Assembly (NCBI GenBank): GCA_018697195.1
Contig: CM031870.1
Location: forward strand, 11,557,534-11,621,533
Reading direction: 5' to 3'
Length of the DNA: 64,000 nt
From: Certhia americana
Taxonomy: Eukaryota; Chordata; Aves; Passeriformes; Certhiidae
Positions 1 to 11,629 of this stretch are shown in pieces (within the stretch, counting starts at the first letter, position 1; every line of letters begins with the position of its first letter). A program made the position numbers and the translations under genes. The notes under the pieces were generated by a model that was given only the letters and a program-made list of their open reading frames with translations, had not been told where the DNA came from and searched no databases.

Positions 1-2919
1 TGCTGGCAATTTCAGAGCCTCCACAATGCTGAGGCTCTTCTACCATTGTTCAGCTGAGGTCTGGCTCACTTATTTATAAGTGAGACCCGATTAATAAGTG
101 AAAAAGTGAAGGGTCAGGGATTTATTTTTGTTTCTTAGGTTGTTTTTTTTTTTAACTAACTTGTACATATTCAGAGATTTACAGCCTTGCCATTAAAGAA
201 ACCAAGCCCACTATGCTTACAGCAGAAAACTGACACAGAAGATTACCCGTGCAGTCTCTGCAGGTTCATTAATGGAAGGCAGGGAATATTAAAGAAATTA
301 AACTTGCACAGGCTACTGCAGGCCCTAAGTTTAAAATGATAGTGATAATAAATCTGAGATGTTCATTCCTTAAAATAAGTGACTACTGAAGCCTTTCCTA
401 ACCTTTAAAATTAGTGTGAATTTCTTATTCGTAATTAATTCAGTAGACAAAATATTACAATGTAAGATAAAAAGCATGTATGTTTAAACAGGTTCTTTAC
501 TATTTACTTGGCTAATAATAGCCAAAGCTAATTGTTCAAAATACTAATTTCTATCAAGAACAATGAAGTGTCAACTGTAACACATTTGTATATACACATG
601 GTTACAACAGATACACTTGAATAGATATTAAGGAACCAAAAATTCTTTAAACAGAATCACCTAAAATGCTCCTTTATTGTGCTCTTTAAAATAACAGTAA
701 ACTGAAATGAATAAAAGAAATAATAAACTCTAATACATTAAGTTGAAAATATGAAATGGCCCTAAAAGCAAGAGGAAATATTGATCCTAAATTAGCCTAT
801 GAACTCAGATATTAGAGTAATTTTGAAGCTGTGTATGACAGTACACAGACATGGCTTAATACCACCTAAGTAGTAGAAGCTATACAGTTGTCTCTTCAGT
901 CTCAGTTTCAAGTATCTTTAAGATTAAATGACCCCTTAATGCTCATTTTGTGCATGATTTTTTTTAAAAAGTGGTTGTTGGCAACAGCAAGGAGAACAAA
1001 GGATGGCAGACAGTCAGGCTCTGCTAAATGTTCTGGCCCGAGTCTTAATGAAAACCACATTTCAACTGAAAAAATATGCTTTACGTGGCAGTATATAAAA
1101 TCAAATTTATTGCTTTCTGGTTAAATGTCGAACTCTAAAGAACAAAGAAAGAAAGGATTCCGATGATGTAGGTAAGTGAAGGCTCTCCTATTTTGCCCAT
1201 ATAACCCCATGTGAAGGAAATCTTAGAATTTAAACTGCTCCTGCTATCTCAGATCTCAGATGCTTTTTCAGCACCTCGTGCTCTTAAAGGATTTCATAAT
1301 TAAGAAATGTATTAAAAGTGTCAAAACATAATAAAGCAAGCTTGTTATGTTTGTACACAAAGGAGAGAGCACAGAAAACATTGCTTATGCAGTGTTCCTT
1401 TTTTAAAAAACACATTTGCAACATAAAAATTTATTCAATGAAAACCTTTCTGCTTGCCTGCATTTTGAAGTTGAACTCACAGTTTATTGTTTGTTTTGCT
1501 CAATTTTCCATTTGGTGCATTTTGTTTTTTGGCAAGAGATATTTCACATTTAGAGAAAGCCTCCTGTACTGTAGTTAAATGAGCCAAACTGCATCGTATC
1601 CTTAGGGCATGGAAACAAAGAAGAAAAATGCAACATTTCTCTGCAAATCTGCTGGTTCTAAGGGCTCAGTTACATCAATCAAGTACGTGATTCCCCATAG
1701 CTTGCCTTCCTTCTGACTTAAGCATCAAAACATGAGTTAGAAGTCTTGCATGCAGTAGTGCAGCTGCTTATAAGAGCTGCCCCGGCCTGACTAAAAATCA
1801 AGAGTTTCAAGTGGAAATAAAAGTGAAAATACCTGCTGTACCATCGTGCTGCTTCTATTCTCCATAAACTTAGCAGCTGCTCTGGTCCCAGGCCATGCAG
1901 CCTCTGCCCAAAGAGAGCATCAGTGCTGGCTGGGGGCGTGTGAACAGTGCAGGGTGTGCAGGGCTGAGGGTGATCAGGGTGCTGAGGGAGGGGGAGCCCA
2001 TGCAAGCTCACTGACCTCCGTCTCAATATCTGACTGCTCCCAAAACCTGATCCAGATGGGGCTCCTTCAGCGCTGGGCCATGCCCCATCAATCACAGCAG
2101 GCCACTCCTCTGGCTCCTGCTACTGCTCGTGGAGTGCACCACTGAGCAGATGATTACACAGAGAAGGAGGAAAAAACACAGCCTGATTACAATAATAGCT
2201 GTTTAAAAAACATTGGGAATGCTACTATGGAAGCTGCAGGAAGCTGAAGGTTTTTGTTTTAAAATTAACACAGCTGTATTCAGAGTTTCAAACACCCTGA
2301 ACTTTCAGGGCTCTTGCTTTGTGATAGCTATGCTGTCCAGTTACACATGTGCATTTCTATGGGATTAATTCCTCCTCCATGTGGCAGAGTTAATACCAGT
2401 AAGGTTCCGATTTTAAAATTGCTGAATGCCACATGCAAGCCCTCCATACTGAACTAGCCTGGTTTAGATTAGATGTACCTTATCTTTCCATTCAAATGAA
2501 ATATTGTTTCCTTTTTGTTTCATTTCATGACATCCCTTTCACTTAGCACGGGAAATATTTCAGAAGTGCTTCCAAGGTTTAGTTCTGTGAGGCACTTAAA
2601 GCAACGTAATGCTTCACTGCTAAAGGAACTTTCCTAGATGCTCCAGACACAACTTCAAAATGACTGAACTTCTATCTAAAGAAATAAAGAATAAAAAAAA
2701 TTCAGACAACCCCAAAGAATACACATATATTGCCATTCTGTTGCAAGCTGCCTACAGACATCAGGGTTCAGAAGCAGGGCAGACACGTAACATTGGAATT
2801 TCTCTAACAAAGATTCCAATTCTAAGGGGTGGGCAGAGCAACAGTCATCAATTCATCATTAAACTTATATTCCAACTGAAATATATTGGAATGCTTTAAA
2901 GTGGCAGTGCACTTCTTAC
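1..2919. other. AT-rich non-coding DNA, no gene seen
   Basis: I see no gene, no recognisable transposon and no RNA gene in this stretch. It is AT-rich with many short A and T runs, and its open frames are short and resemble no family I know. The segment at about 1850-2145 is clearly richer in G and C than its surroundings and is open on both strands for 99 to 125 codons. That pattern is what GC-rich DNA with few stop codons gives by chance, and the translations show no domain. This could be intergenic or intronic. Confidence 0.6.
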
Positions 2920-3140
2920 AGATTTGTTGCTGGCACTCCCCAATTAATGATAATAAAAGCAGCCACTTCAGATTTTTCAGAAGGAATCAGACATCCAACC
3001 ACACCAGATAATCACAACTGACTGGCTCTGCGACATTTCTCTGTTGTAGCTTAATTATCTGACCAGGCCACTTGACTCGCATCATTTGCTTCTGCAATCA
3101 CACAAAATGAATGCTCCAGCCACCTCTTTTTTGGAAGGTT
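2920..3140. promoter_or_regulatory. Candidate enhancer-like non-coding stretch
   Basis: This stretch has the texture of a vertebrate conserved non-coding element: mixed composition without simple repeats and several developmental transcription-factor-like motifs close together. At 2941-2957 there is an ATTA/TAAT-rich run that could bind homeodomain proteins. A RUNX-like AACCACA lies at 2997-3003, and TTAATTA lies at 3051-3057. There is no open frame of note. Whether it is really conserved cannot be told from one sequence, so this is inference from motif content only. Confidence 0.25.
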
Positions 3141-4317
3141 GAGGACAAAGCCAAATTCAGCTACCAAAAGTAAGAAAGATAATGCAGAGTAACTTTTTTC
3201 AGCGAGCACATGGGGAAAAGATAACAATAAGTAAGCAAAAGAGAATTTCTTTACTACCTTAGCAGAAAGAATCAGTTCATTTCTCCCATTGCAGAGGAAT
3301 CTTTACTTCTCCTATTTTTTACATGTAGCATACTGTATTCCAATAAAAATCTGTGCTCTTGCTACTTCTGTGCACGTGTTTGATAATGACATGTTCACTT
3401 TGTGTCAGTGCCTGAGGTATGGAACAGATCAGCAACTGAAACCCCCTGACAGCCTACAAAGGACATTTACTTACATTTCACTGAAAGCGGCAAACTACTT
3501 GCCAAAACTTAGTCTGAATTCCTGTCTGAATTCAAGAGCACATAATACTATGGACACATGCATACACATGGAGGAAGCCGTCCCTTCAACACCTTCTCTC
3601 ATTCCAGCTGCTGAAACTTTCAACTGCCTTTATGATGCTGTCATTTATTACCAGAGCTTTCCCTATTCTACATGGCAAATATTTTTCCTGCTATTTCCAA
3701 TGGCCCAAGTGGACATGACTCTGCCACACTGATTGGTTTTGCTTCCACATTAGCACCTAAATCTTTCTTTTGAAGTTTTCTGCCTCTCCCTTACTTTCTT
3801 GAACTCTCACTCTTAAGGTCTTTCCAGCTGCAGCTCAACCTTATATTCCATCAACCAATATTTCCCTTGGAAAAATTTTTACATCACATTTGAAAAACAA
3901 CTCTCCAAAAAGGCTTTAAGAGCCATATAGCAAAACACTCTGAGAACATGGGTGTATCTACAATGAGAATTGATTCTTAAAACTTCTTTTAAAAAGTATA
4001 ACATATAAAAAAGATCTTGTCATTATGCACAAGTCAATATAGGAAACTCCACCTCATTTGTGTGGCACCTTTACTAGAGCATACTGAGGATGATGCGCAT
4101 CCTTGTACCCAAATAGCAGGGATGGAGGGCAAAAATAAAGAGTCGGATTGTTGACATAAAAGGTGCATGAAAAGCCATCAGCAATACTGGCTTTTAAAGA
4201 GGTTAACAGTCAACCATTAGAAGTTTAACTCAGCTATGATTTCTAGCCCTTGGGCATCAAGACCAGGTCCAAAACTGTTGAACACAAAAGACATAAGTGA
4301 AATGTCAGAGTGCAAAT
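3141..4317. other. Non-coding DNA with the longest chance ORF
   Basis: The longest open frame of the window lies here (3289-3732, + strand, 147 codons). Its translation has no repeat, domain or signal that I recognise. It is cysteine- and histidine-scattered and low in charged residues, as expected of random translation. I do not call it a gene. No transposon is recognisable before the CR1 that starts near 4318. Confidence 0.5.
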
Positions 4318-5090
4318 TCACACAGGACAACAAACAGGGAGCAATTGTAGGGCTCTGCAGAAGCTACAGGAGTGGGCTGACAAGAACCTGGCCAAGTCTT
4401 GCTCTTGGGACAGGATAATCCCTTGCTCTGGCCCAGGTGCTGACTGCCTGGCCAGAGTGCAGCTCTGCAGAAAAGGACAAGTCCTGGTGAGCAGAGCTGG
4501 GCACAAAGCAGTGTTCTGCCTCCCAGGCATCAAATGTGAACTGCTCTGCAGGCTGCATTAGCAAAGGGTGGCCAGTGAGGTGAGGAAAGGATCATTCCTC
4601 CCTGCATAGCAGTCAGGAGAGCATCTGGAACACCAGCCTGGAGAGCCTCAGGACAGGAGATGTGTTTGGGAGTTCAGTGGTGGGTTGCCAGGGCAGCTGC
4701 AGGGCCAGAGCACGTGGCAGAGGCTGAGGCAGCTGGTTCAGCATCGCCTGCTCTGAAGGGAGGGCTCAAACAATTTAATTGCATCTTCTTCCACTTGACC
4801 AAAGGTTACAGGGACAGAACCTGCAGGTACAGAGTGACAGAACAGAAGGAGCAGCAGCTAAAAGTTGCCAAAAGGTAAATTCTGGTTAGCTCTAAAGAAT
4901 AAGATAATGAAAATGAGTTAAGCACAGGAAAATGCTGCTCAGGGAGGTTATGAGACTTTCAAACCTGAACTCTAAAAGCTTCTGAACAACCTAATCTGTG
5001 TAGTTACCCCTGATTTAAAAGGGATATTGGGATTAGATGGCTTCTCAAGTTCCCTTTCAATCTGAATCATTCTGTGATTCCATGTGGTTT
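4318..5090 (+). mobile_element. CR1 LINE, 5'-truncated, with 3' end
   Basis: This is the 3' portion of a CR1 non-LTR retrotransposon in sense orientation. From about 4318 to 4990 the sequence follows the C-terminal part of CR1 ORF2 (the region after the reverse transcriptase core) with many indels and stops. Recognisable pieces are the 'GCAGCTCTGCAGAAAAGGAC' stretch near 4460-4480, the 'GGCTGCATTAGCAAAGGGTG' stretch near 4551, the 'GAGGCTGAGGCAGCTGG' stretch near 4720 and 'GCTCAGGGAGGTTATGAG' near 4936. The end, 5019-5086, has the classic CR1 3' UTR: an AGATGGCTTCTCAAG block, then CCCTTTCAATCTGAATCATT, then an ATTCTGTGATTCC-type 8-bp repeat tail at 5067-5080. CR1 copies are usually 5'-truncated with this tail instead of poly(A). 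It is too mutated to encode protein. The 5' limit is approximate. Confidence 0.88.
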
Positions 5091-6683
5091 CAACAGTAGC
5101 AGAATATTTTGAAAACGGATTTAATACTTTTATCCTATTTGATGACTTTCTTCATAAAGGATTTACTGAGAAGGAAGAGACTAGTTACAACTTCTAGCCT
5201 GTTTCTGTCCTCAAGAAACAATGTCTCAGGTCTTTGAGATGTATTTGCTATGTTTCCATAGAAAAATATATTTTCATTTATTTAATCCACAGCCAGAGCA
5301 GTATGGAAGTGACAATTTTTATAAAGCAGGGAAGACGAGTTTCACAAATGATTTAATTTAATGCTATGAACTAGGACACATTTTCATTTTCTGCCAAACA
5401 TTCTCAGCATATGCAGAGGAACACTGACTTACATCTCCAAAGCAAGAGCAGTTTCCTCTTATTTTCTGCATGACCTCTAAAAGAGTAACTGAAGTTACTC
5501 TAATTTTTCTAATTTATAATAAACTTTCTAATTTTATCTTAATTTTTTCTTCTAAAATAAAATTTGTTTCAAAGATTAATTTATAGAAAACCACTGCCAC
5601 CTTTTAAAGTTGGATTGTTACAAAACTAGTATATCCATTTTTTAATTTTTCTACTAAAGTGATTAAAAAAATATATTTTTTTTTCTTTATTGCAACACTG
5701 AAGATATAGGACATACCAAACCAGGTGACAATACATGTTTATGCAGCAAGACCATGCCTGGTCCAGACACAAACATGCACTGTGCTTTGTAACCTGTTCT
5801 TCTGGATTCCATGGAGAAAGTTCCTGCCTTGTAGCCCATGCACAGGCAGAGATATTTCCAGAATTTGAGTCAAAAAACTTCTCTAAATGACACTTTACTG
5901 GTAAAGGATTGAACTTTGCAAAGGTTTGGAATGTGCAGAGAAAACTGAGAGCATTCAAATCCAAAACCAGTTGCAGGTATATGGTTTTCAACAGATTACT
6001 TCTAAAAATCTAGTAAGTTCTTACAATATAACTAAAATTATTAATTCAAAATTTGTGGTAAGTAGAATTCAACCCCTCAATTCCAGTTTACTCAAAAAAA
6101 AACTGACTAAATTTTTCAGTTGATTGGGACTGGCTACAGCTGGTTCTTAAAAGTGCCTAACTGGAGCAATTTAATCTCACTGATATTAACAGTTGTCAGC
6201 AAGTTAGAGATGCCATCTCCTCCAGAATTTCAGTTGGCTTTGCAATGGACACACAATAGATAGAGACAAGTATCTACCAGATCTGTCAGTGACATAAAGT
6301 GGTGAACCTACAGACATGAGCTGAAAAACATTCTTGAGAGCCATTTGTGCCAGAGAGAAATGGGATCAGAGTTTCACCCTACCTAATTAGTGATTAGATG
6401 GTGATAGATAAACCAAATACAAGGCAGGATGAGGGAAGAGTGCCACAAGGATTACACAGGGACCAAGAACACAGAACTGGAGACCTTTGCAGACCTTTAT
6501 GTGCTTCACAAAGGCACCGGTGAAGCAGCTGCACCAGAAGGAGCAGAGCCATCTCCCAAGCCTAAGGGCAGCAGCACCCAGTGGAGTTTGAACTGCCAGT
6601 CACCTCTTTAAACCAGACACTTTAAGTGACCTCTTTTAACCAGGGGCACAATCTTTCATTGCTGAGCTCTGATGTAGCCTCAG
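5091..6683. other. AT-rich non-coding DNA, nothing recognised
   Basis: This stretch is AT-rich with several short T and A runs around 5500-5690. A moderately GC-richer patch at 6430-6610 is open for 60 codons but has no recognisable content. No transposon or RNA gene is seen. Confidence 0.5.
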
Positions 6684-6705
6684 AAAAAAAAAAAAAAAAA
6701 AAAAA
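6684..6705 (+). repeat. Poly(A) homopolymer, 22 bp
   Basis: An uninterrupted run of 22 A is followed directly by GGGG. No retrocopy or SINE body is recognisable upstream and I see no flanking target duplication, so it is best treated as a simple repeat. It is one of ten A runs of 15 or more bases on this strand. Confidence 0.95.
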
Positions 6706-7159
6706 GGGGACATTTCTCTTCATAATCCCTCCCAGTGAATCATTTCCTAGGGCAGCACCACAATAGTCACAGTTCATCCATCATGTGCGATACAAGTCTG
6801 AGCCTGAGCCTCAGCGTCACAAATGGGAGATCATTACTTGACTCACCTGAAATAAAACAAGAAACACAGTCAGCTAGGGAGGGAAATGAGAATGCAATGC
6901 CGTTAGCTCCAAAGCTGACAGATCATCCCTGCTCAGCTATTTGGATATGAGGCAGTCTTGAAAACCAGAATGAGACAGGTTAAAGGACAACAATTCCTGC
7001 AAAACTGTGCCAAATGACCAAATACAAGCTGGTTTGTTTTGTTTTACTTTGCTTAACTCAGGTAAATTTAAGAGTTTCATTTATGTGGTAAGCTCCATAA
7101 AGACATGACTGACTTTGGGAATTTGGAGAAAGACCAGGAAAATCAGCAGTAGAGTTATA
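6706..7159. other. Non-coding DNA, nothing recognised
   Basis: I see no gene. The older CR1-like fragment starting near 7160 may extend upstream into this stretch, but I could not follow the similarity. Confidence 0.4.
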
Positions 7160-7500
7160 AAACTGGGCTTCAAAAAATTAGACTTCAGTATATCCAGGGA
7201 AAGGTTATGAATCCCTAAGGTTTAAGCAGGAGAGGAAAAGTCCAAGGTAGCTGCCTGATTGAAATGTTGATTAAAGAGAATTTCAGCATGCAGGAACAAA
7301 CCATTCATTAGGAAAGAAGACACTTAGCAGGCTTACATGGCTATCAAGAAGGTTAATGAAGACAGACACAAAATGTGAGTGTACAAGTGATGGAGTCAAG
7401 GCTTGGCAACAAAAGAAAAGCACAGAAGTACTGCGCAGGTACTTGAGGACAAAAATTGGAAGGTTTCTTAGTCCAGCTTAGCTAGAAGTAAGACATTCTT
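7160..7500 (+). mobile_element. Ancient CR1-type LINE ORF2 fragment
   Basis: This segment resembles the internal part of a CR1-type ORF2, between the endonuclease and reverse transcriptase regions, as found in older sauropsid CR1 families. The ordered landmarks are a GGCTTCAAAAAATTAGACTT block near 7165, a 'ccagggaaaggtta' block near 7195, a TTAAAGAG block near 7272, and a GCAGGAACAAACCATTC block near 7290. Further on are CTTACATGGCTATCAAG-type residues near 7332 and an AAGGCTTGGCAACAAAAG block near 7398. The order and spacing match, but many small deletions and substitutions break the reading frame. It is far more decayed than the CR1 at 4318-5090, so it is probably an old insertion. The limits are approximate and the identification is from memory of the family, not from an alignment. 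Confidence 0.6.
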
Positions 7501-7719
7501 AATTCAAAGATGTTAAGGGTGAAAAAAAGATTTTTTCCAGAAAAAAAAAAATTAATCTAGGCATTAACTATTTAATATTGCTTTCAGAGAATGTCTGTTT
7601 CCAGTCTCAGTTTAAGATTTCCACCATTTTGTTATTTACAATGGAACACAGATGACCTGAGCTGCAATGACCAAATACCACAGCAATGCCATTTGTTCAA
7701 TGCCAGTTAAAGCAGCACT
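7501..7719. other. AT-rich spacer
   Basis: This short AT-rich stretch has A runs near 7530-7551. Nothing recognisable is seen, apart from a possible decayed continuation of the old LINE fragment upstream. Confidence 0.4.
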
Positions 7720-7970
7720 CGTTTTTTTGGCACTGAAATGAAATGATGGAACATGATCACTGATGTTATTTACTCCTAAGATTAAAATGACAATCAAAAT
7801 ATCATTGGGCACAAGGAACAGGCAGCTTGGCTTCCTGCCTCAGCCACACTTTGCTATGCCTATTTATCACCAAGATCATTTGCATACTTCAGTGGATGTT
7901 TATGTTAAGATGCTGTTGTAGCATTACCAAGGATCTGTTTATTCAACAATGTTTGTCATCAGCAACCTAA
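7720..7970. promoter_or_regulatory. Candidate enhancer with POU and SOX-like sites
   Basis: This stretch contains an exact POU octamer, ATTTGCAT, at 7878-7885. A SOX-like AACAATG lies at 7945-7951, and an AT-rich patch with two ATCA/CAAT-type cores lies near 7790-7806. POU and SOX sites about 60 bp apart are common in neural and stem-cell enhancers. The stretch is free of simple repeats and has no coding signal. Motifs of 7-8 bp occur by chance, so function is inference. Confidence 0.3.
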
Positions 7971-8759
7971 GCCACAGTACTGAAGGAAGGTAAAGACCTT
8001 CTCAACGAGGAGACAAAAAAGGTACTACGATGTGTTTATGCAAAGCAAAATATATTTCTACACAGTGCTGACTGTCACAACTGCCTAAACCAAACAAAAA
8101 CCTATTAATAGTGTGTTATAAGGAATCTCTAGTTATGAAGAAACTTAACAAAATCCTTTAATGGCTCCTATAGCAAAGGAAAGACTCACTGACTGGCAAG
8201 TTCTATGCTAAATCTCTAAAAAGCTTCTGTTACTATGAAAGGAATAGCTAATTTGTCCCTGTATCTTCATTTCCACAGTCCCCCAGACTAAAATTGGTCT
8301 CAAATCTGCAAATCTATGTGACCTCTCCCTGCACATCTCCTTTGGGGATTTATTTTACAACTGGACCTTCCTCACAAGACTGAACATATTCATATGACAG
8401 TAAGTCTTACTGCAGAGCTGGTCTATGTCTGTCCTTAACCCTGCTTAACCATGGTAGGCTTAAAAAACATTGCCTGGAACAATACATTATTTAAAAATAG
8501 CATATCTTGTGGGACTGGATGAAAATTACCTTTTCCAGTTCACAGTTTTATTTTGTAAGGAAGGACTGGCAGAAGAAGAGGCATTTCCAAAACTGAAACA
8601 GCACTGAGAAAAGCTCTGGCATGTTGAGCAGAAGCATATGGCTAATCTACTGCACCACATCCAAGAGCATTTGTGTTTGCACAGTGCAGGGGCCTGGACA
8701 GCAGCCACAGCATCCATGCTCTAGAATTAGTGAAAATACACACACCACTTCTGACAAAG
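7971..8759. other. Non-coding DNA, nothing recognised
   Basis: I see no gene or repeat. The minus-strand open frames around 8526-8916 are short and without recognisable content. Confidence 0.5.
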
Positions 8760-8950
8760 AAAAGTTATAGCCTGGAAACTGTTTATAATCAATGTGAACT
8801 GGCTGGCTTTTATAGTAGAACATTAGATTAAATAAGATACAAAATATATTGAAGCAGTTCTGCATTTGCTGAGTGTGCACCCAGTGAAATAGAGAATACA
8901 GCAAATGCATTTGCATTTTAGCTGCAGAAGAAATTCAGATTAGATGCTGT
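8760..8950. promoter_or_regulatory. Candidate regulatory stretch with palindromic POU site
   Basis: The core is a perfect 14-bp palindrome, GCAAATGCATTTGC, at 8901-8914. It holds two overlapping octamer half-sites and runs into ATTTGCAT at 8909-8916. It resembles the palindromic elements that bind POU-domain dimers. No gene is seen around it. Its use as a dimer site is inference. Confidence 0.3.
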
Positions 8951-10634
8951 TTCACAGGAATTGCTAGCAAGTAGGCATTCAATCAGAAAAGTGGTTTTCT
9001 TTTAAATATTACAATCACATGGTACAGTACATCACTTGTGTCAAGTTAAATTTAATCATATCAGCATACTTAAAGGAAAAAAATTGAATACCTGCTCATG
9101 TACCCATGCCAAGAGGGATTATGTGAGACTTTATGAAGCCTTTTCCTTTTATGTAATATTCTGATATCTGTATAGAACAATTTTGGTATGTATTATACCC
9201 TCAAACTAATCTATTCCATTGTCATTTTAACGTGCAGCAAATATGCCTGAACTCATGGTGACAGCATCGTATGTCCAGCCAGTTCCTGATGTTCTCCTGT
9301 GTAACAGCAAAGGCATTTTCCTTGGAGCAGCAAAAGGCATAAAGAGTGTTGCTAATTTTCCTGAGAATAAAGCAATATCATCATCTGCTCTTAAATGTGG
9401 TAAGAACGCATTTAAAAAAGAAACAATAACCTATGTGCTCACTAATGCTCACTGATTTTCATCAGATTTAGAATCAGAGATGTGAAGGACTGTGCTCTGG
9501 AAAAGTTGTCTGAGCAATGGAATACACAAACTGGATGGATTTTTACTGAAATGCACTTTTCCTGCATATGTTTAATGGCTTATCTGAACAACACTGAAAA
9601 ATGATTGCTATATAATCCATCAGAAATAAACCAGTTTTCAGCTGCCAGAGACTAAATAAAACAAAAACTATGAAACATGAATTGAATTCTGGGGAAGCAA
9701 TCAAAACTCTTAAGTGACAGATATGTCAGGCATGCACTTAGTTAGACTCAGTCCAACTCAGAATACATGAAGACTGGAAGGATAAAATTCAGGATCCCAA
9801 AACAGGGATGTAAAAGGCACAACCCACCTCTACAAATGTACCGAGTCTATTTTGCCAAGCCTTTTAGTGAATTCTCTTATCTTCTCATTCAGATCCTGAT
9901 GCACTTTTCCCAATATTTTAAACCTCTCTTTGCCCCCCCCCTGCCTTCTTCATGTTGTCCTCCTTTACTGCTTCCTTTTTCTACAACTACCCACACCAGT
10001 TTGATTCTCCTCTTTAGTATTTACTGCAGCAATTGAGAGTACAGTAGATACAAAATGTTATCTGACTGACATGGGAACACATTAATTCTGCCAAAGTTAC
10101 TGAATGAAAAGCAAGGGATGACCTCCACATGTATCTTAATTTTGATGCAAAATACCTCATGCAATTGGGAGCTATTCTGAACAGGCTACAGGACTGGTAT
10201 AATTTAAAGCACTTTCTCATCTGCTTTCATTTATTCCAGATACTGTTGTAGCCAATTGATCCAGGATTTGGAGGGTGAAATTATATTTTGGAACTTGACA
10301 CAATGTTGGAAATACCCTTTTTTTGGTACTGATGAAAGGGTAAGTATATTAACTTACACTTACATAGTATAACTATGTATACATATAGGTATGGTGTAGC
10401 TGCTCCTCAGCTGACTTCATGTATTAACAAAAATGTTCTGTGTTCGAAATAGATTCCTAAATTTTACAGCTATTACTATGTCCCCTGCCAACAGTTCTAA
10501 AGAATAGTAGGGGGGAAAAAAGAAAAAAAAAATCAAATCAGCTAATTTCAGTTAATAAAAGGTAAAAATGAAAATTTAAATCTTACAATAAAGAGGTCTG
10601 CATAACTAACAGCACCAATTAAGAAAAGCAATGC

Positions 10635-10674
10635 ACACTAAATTCAAATTTAGTGTCACGCACACATATGTGTG
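10635..10674. repeat. Adjacent hairpin and palindrome
   Basis: Two perfect inverted repeats lie side by side. The first has 10-bp arms, ACACTAAATT at 10635-10644 and AATTTAGTGT at 10647-10656, with a 2-base loop. The second is the 14-bp palindrome CACACATATGTGTG at 10661-10674. Such sequences can extrude as short cruciforms. No function is visible in the surroundings. Confidence 0.85.
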
Positions 10675-11611
10675 TTCATGGTATCAAACTAAGAACAAGA
10701 TTCAATGGAGACCTATGAAGCACTGTAAATTGATCCGAATATGTTGTTTGCTAAATAAGGATAACAGAATAAAATTTTCAAATCATTAGTTTAACTTCAT
10801 TTTAGTAACACAGAATAAACACCAGTTAAACAAGGCACAAGGCTCTCACATACTTCAAAAGCAAAAAAAAATATAAAATATTTCCAGTTAAATTGAGAAG
10901 ATTACGTTAATTCAAACAATTCAAGCAGTGCACATTGCAAAAGCCTCTATTGCTCTAAGCAGAAAAGTGAAAGCAAGGGTGAAGCTATCTGAACTTAATC
11001 CCACTTTCTCTCTTTCTTGGTGTTTGACATCTTAAACTCTTTATTTTTTGTTTCCATTTCTTACAAACATAAACTAGAAATTTAAGAGCATTGTTTGCTG
11101 CTAGAATTCGCTTGTTAACATCTTAAATCCTATAAAATTGAAAGAGCAACATCACTGCACCTTTGCAGTTAAAATAACAGTGAAAAATAAATAAACAAAT
11201 TAGCAAACTAGTACACACCCTGAGCTCCATCTGAATGGGGGTTCCCACAGTCTTAGGTGAAAAGAGTTTTAATAGAATCACACAAAACAAAAAGGCAAAT
11301 GATTTCCCTTCAGCAATGCAAATTTCTGATGACAACAATCTCCACAACAACAGTGTAACTTGCAAGACCTCAAGTCTATCTGCAAGTTTTTAAAATAATC
11401 TCTGGTTGTTGTGGTTTTTTTGTTTGGTTTCATTTAGAATAATTTCATGCATGTTTTGTTGAAAAATTACCCATGGTTCATTCCCAAATAGCATTGTGTT
11501 TTGAAATACTTCAGTATTAGAGAGGAATAATTAACCCACCCTAAGAAAACCCTCTATAACTGTGTTTGCCAGGTATGTACCATTGGTCAGCTCTATGTCA
11601 ACTGCAACCTC

Positions 11612-11629
11612 AAAAAAAAAAAAAAAAAA
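11612..11629 (+). repeat. Poly(A) homopolymer, 18 bp
   Basis: This is an uninterrupted run of 18 A followed by CAACAAACC. No retrotransposed body is recognisable upstream. Confidence 0.95.

Noticed and set aside
1718..2145. Overlapping open frames of 125 and 99 codons on opposite strands
   Set aside because: Both are products of a GC-rich patch with few stop codons; neither shows a domain.
3289..3732. 147-codon + strand open frame, longest in the window
   Set aside because: No domain, signal or repeat is recognisable and the length is within chance for 64 kb of DNA read in six frames.
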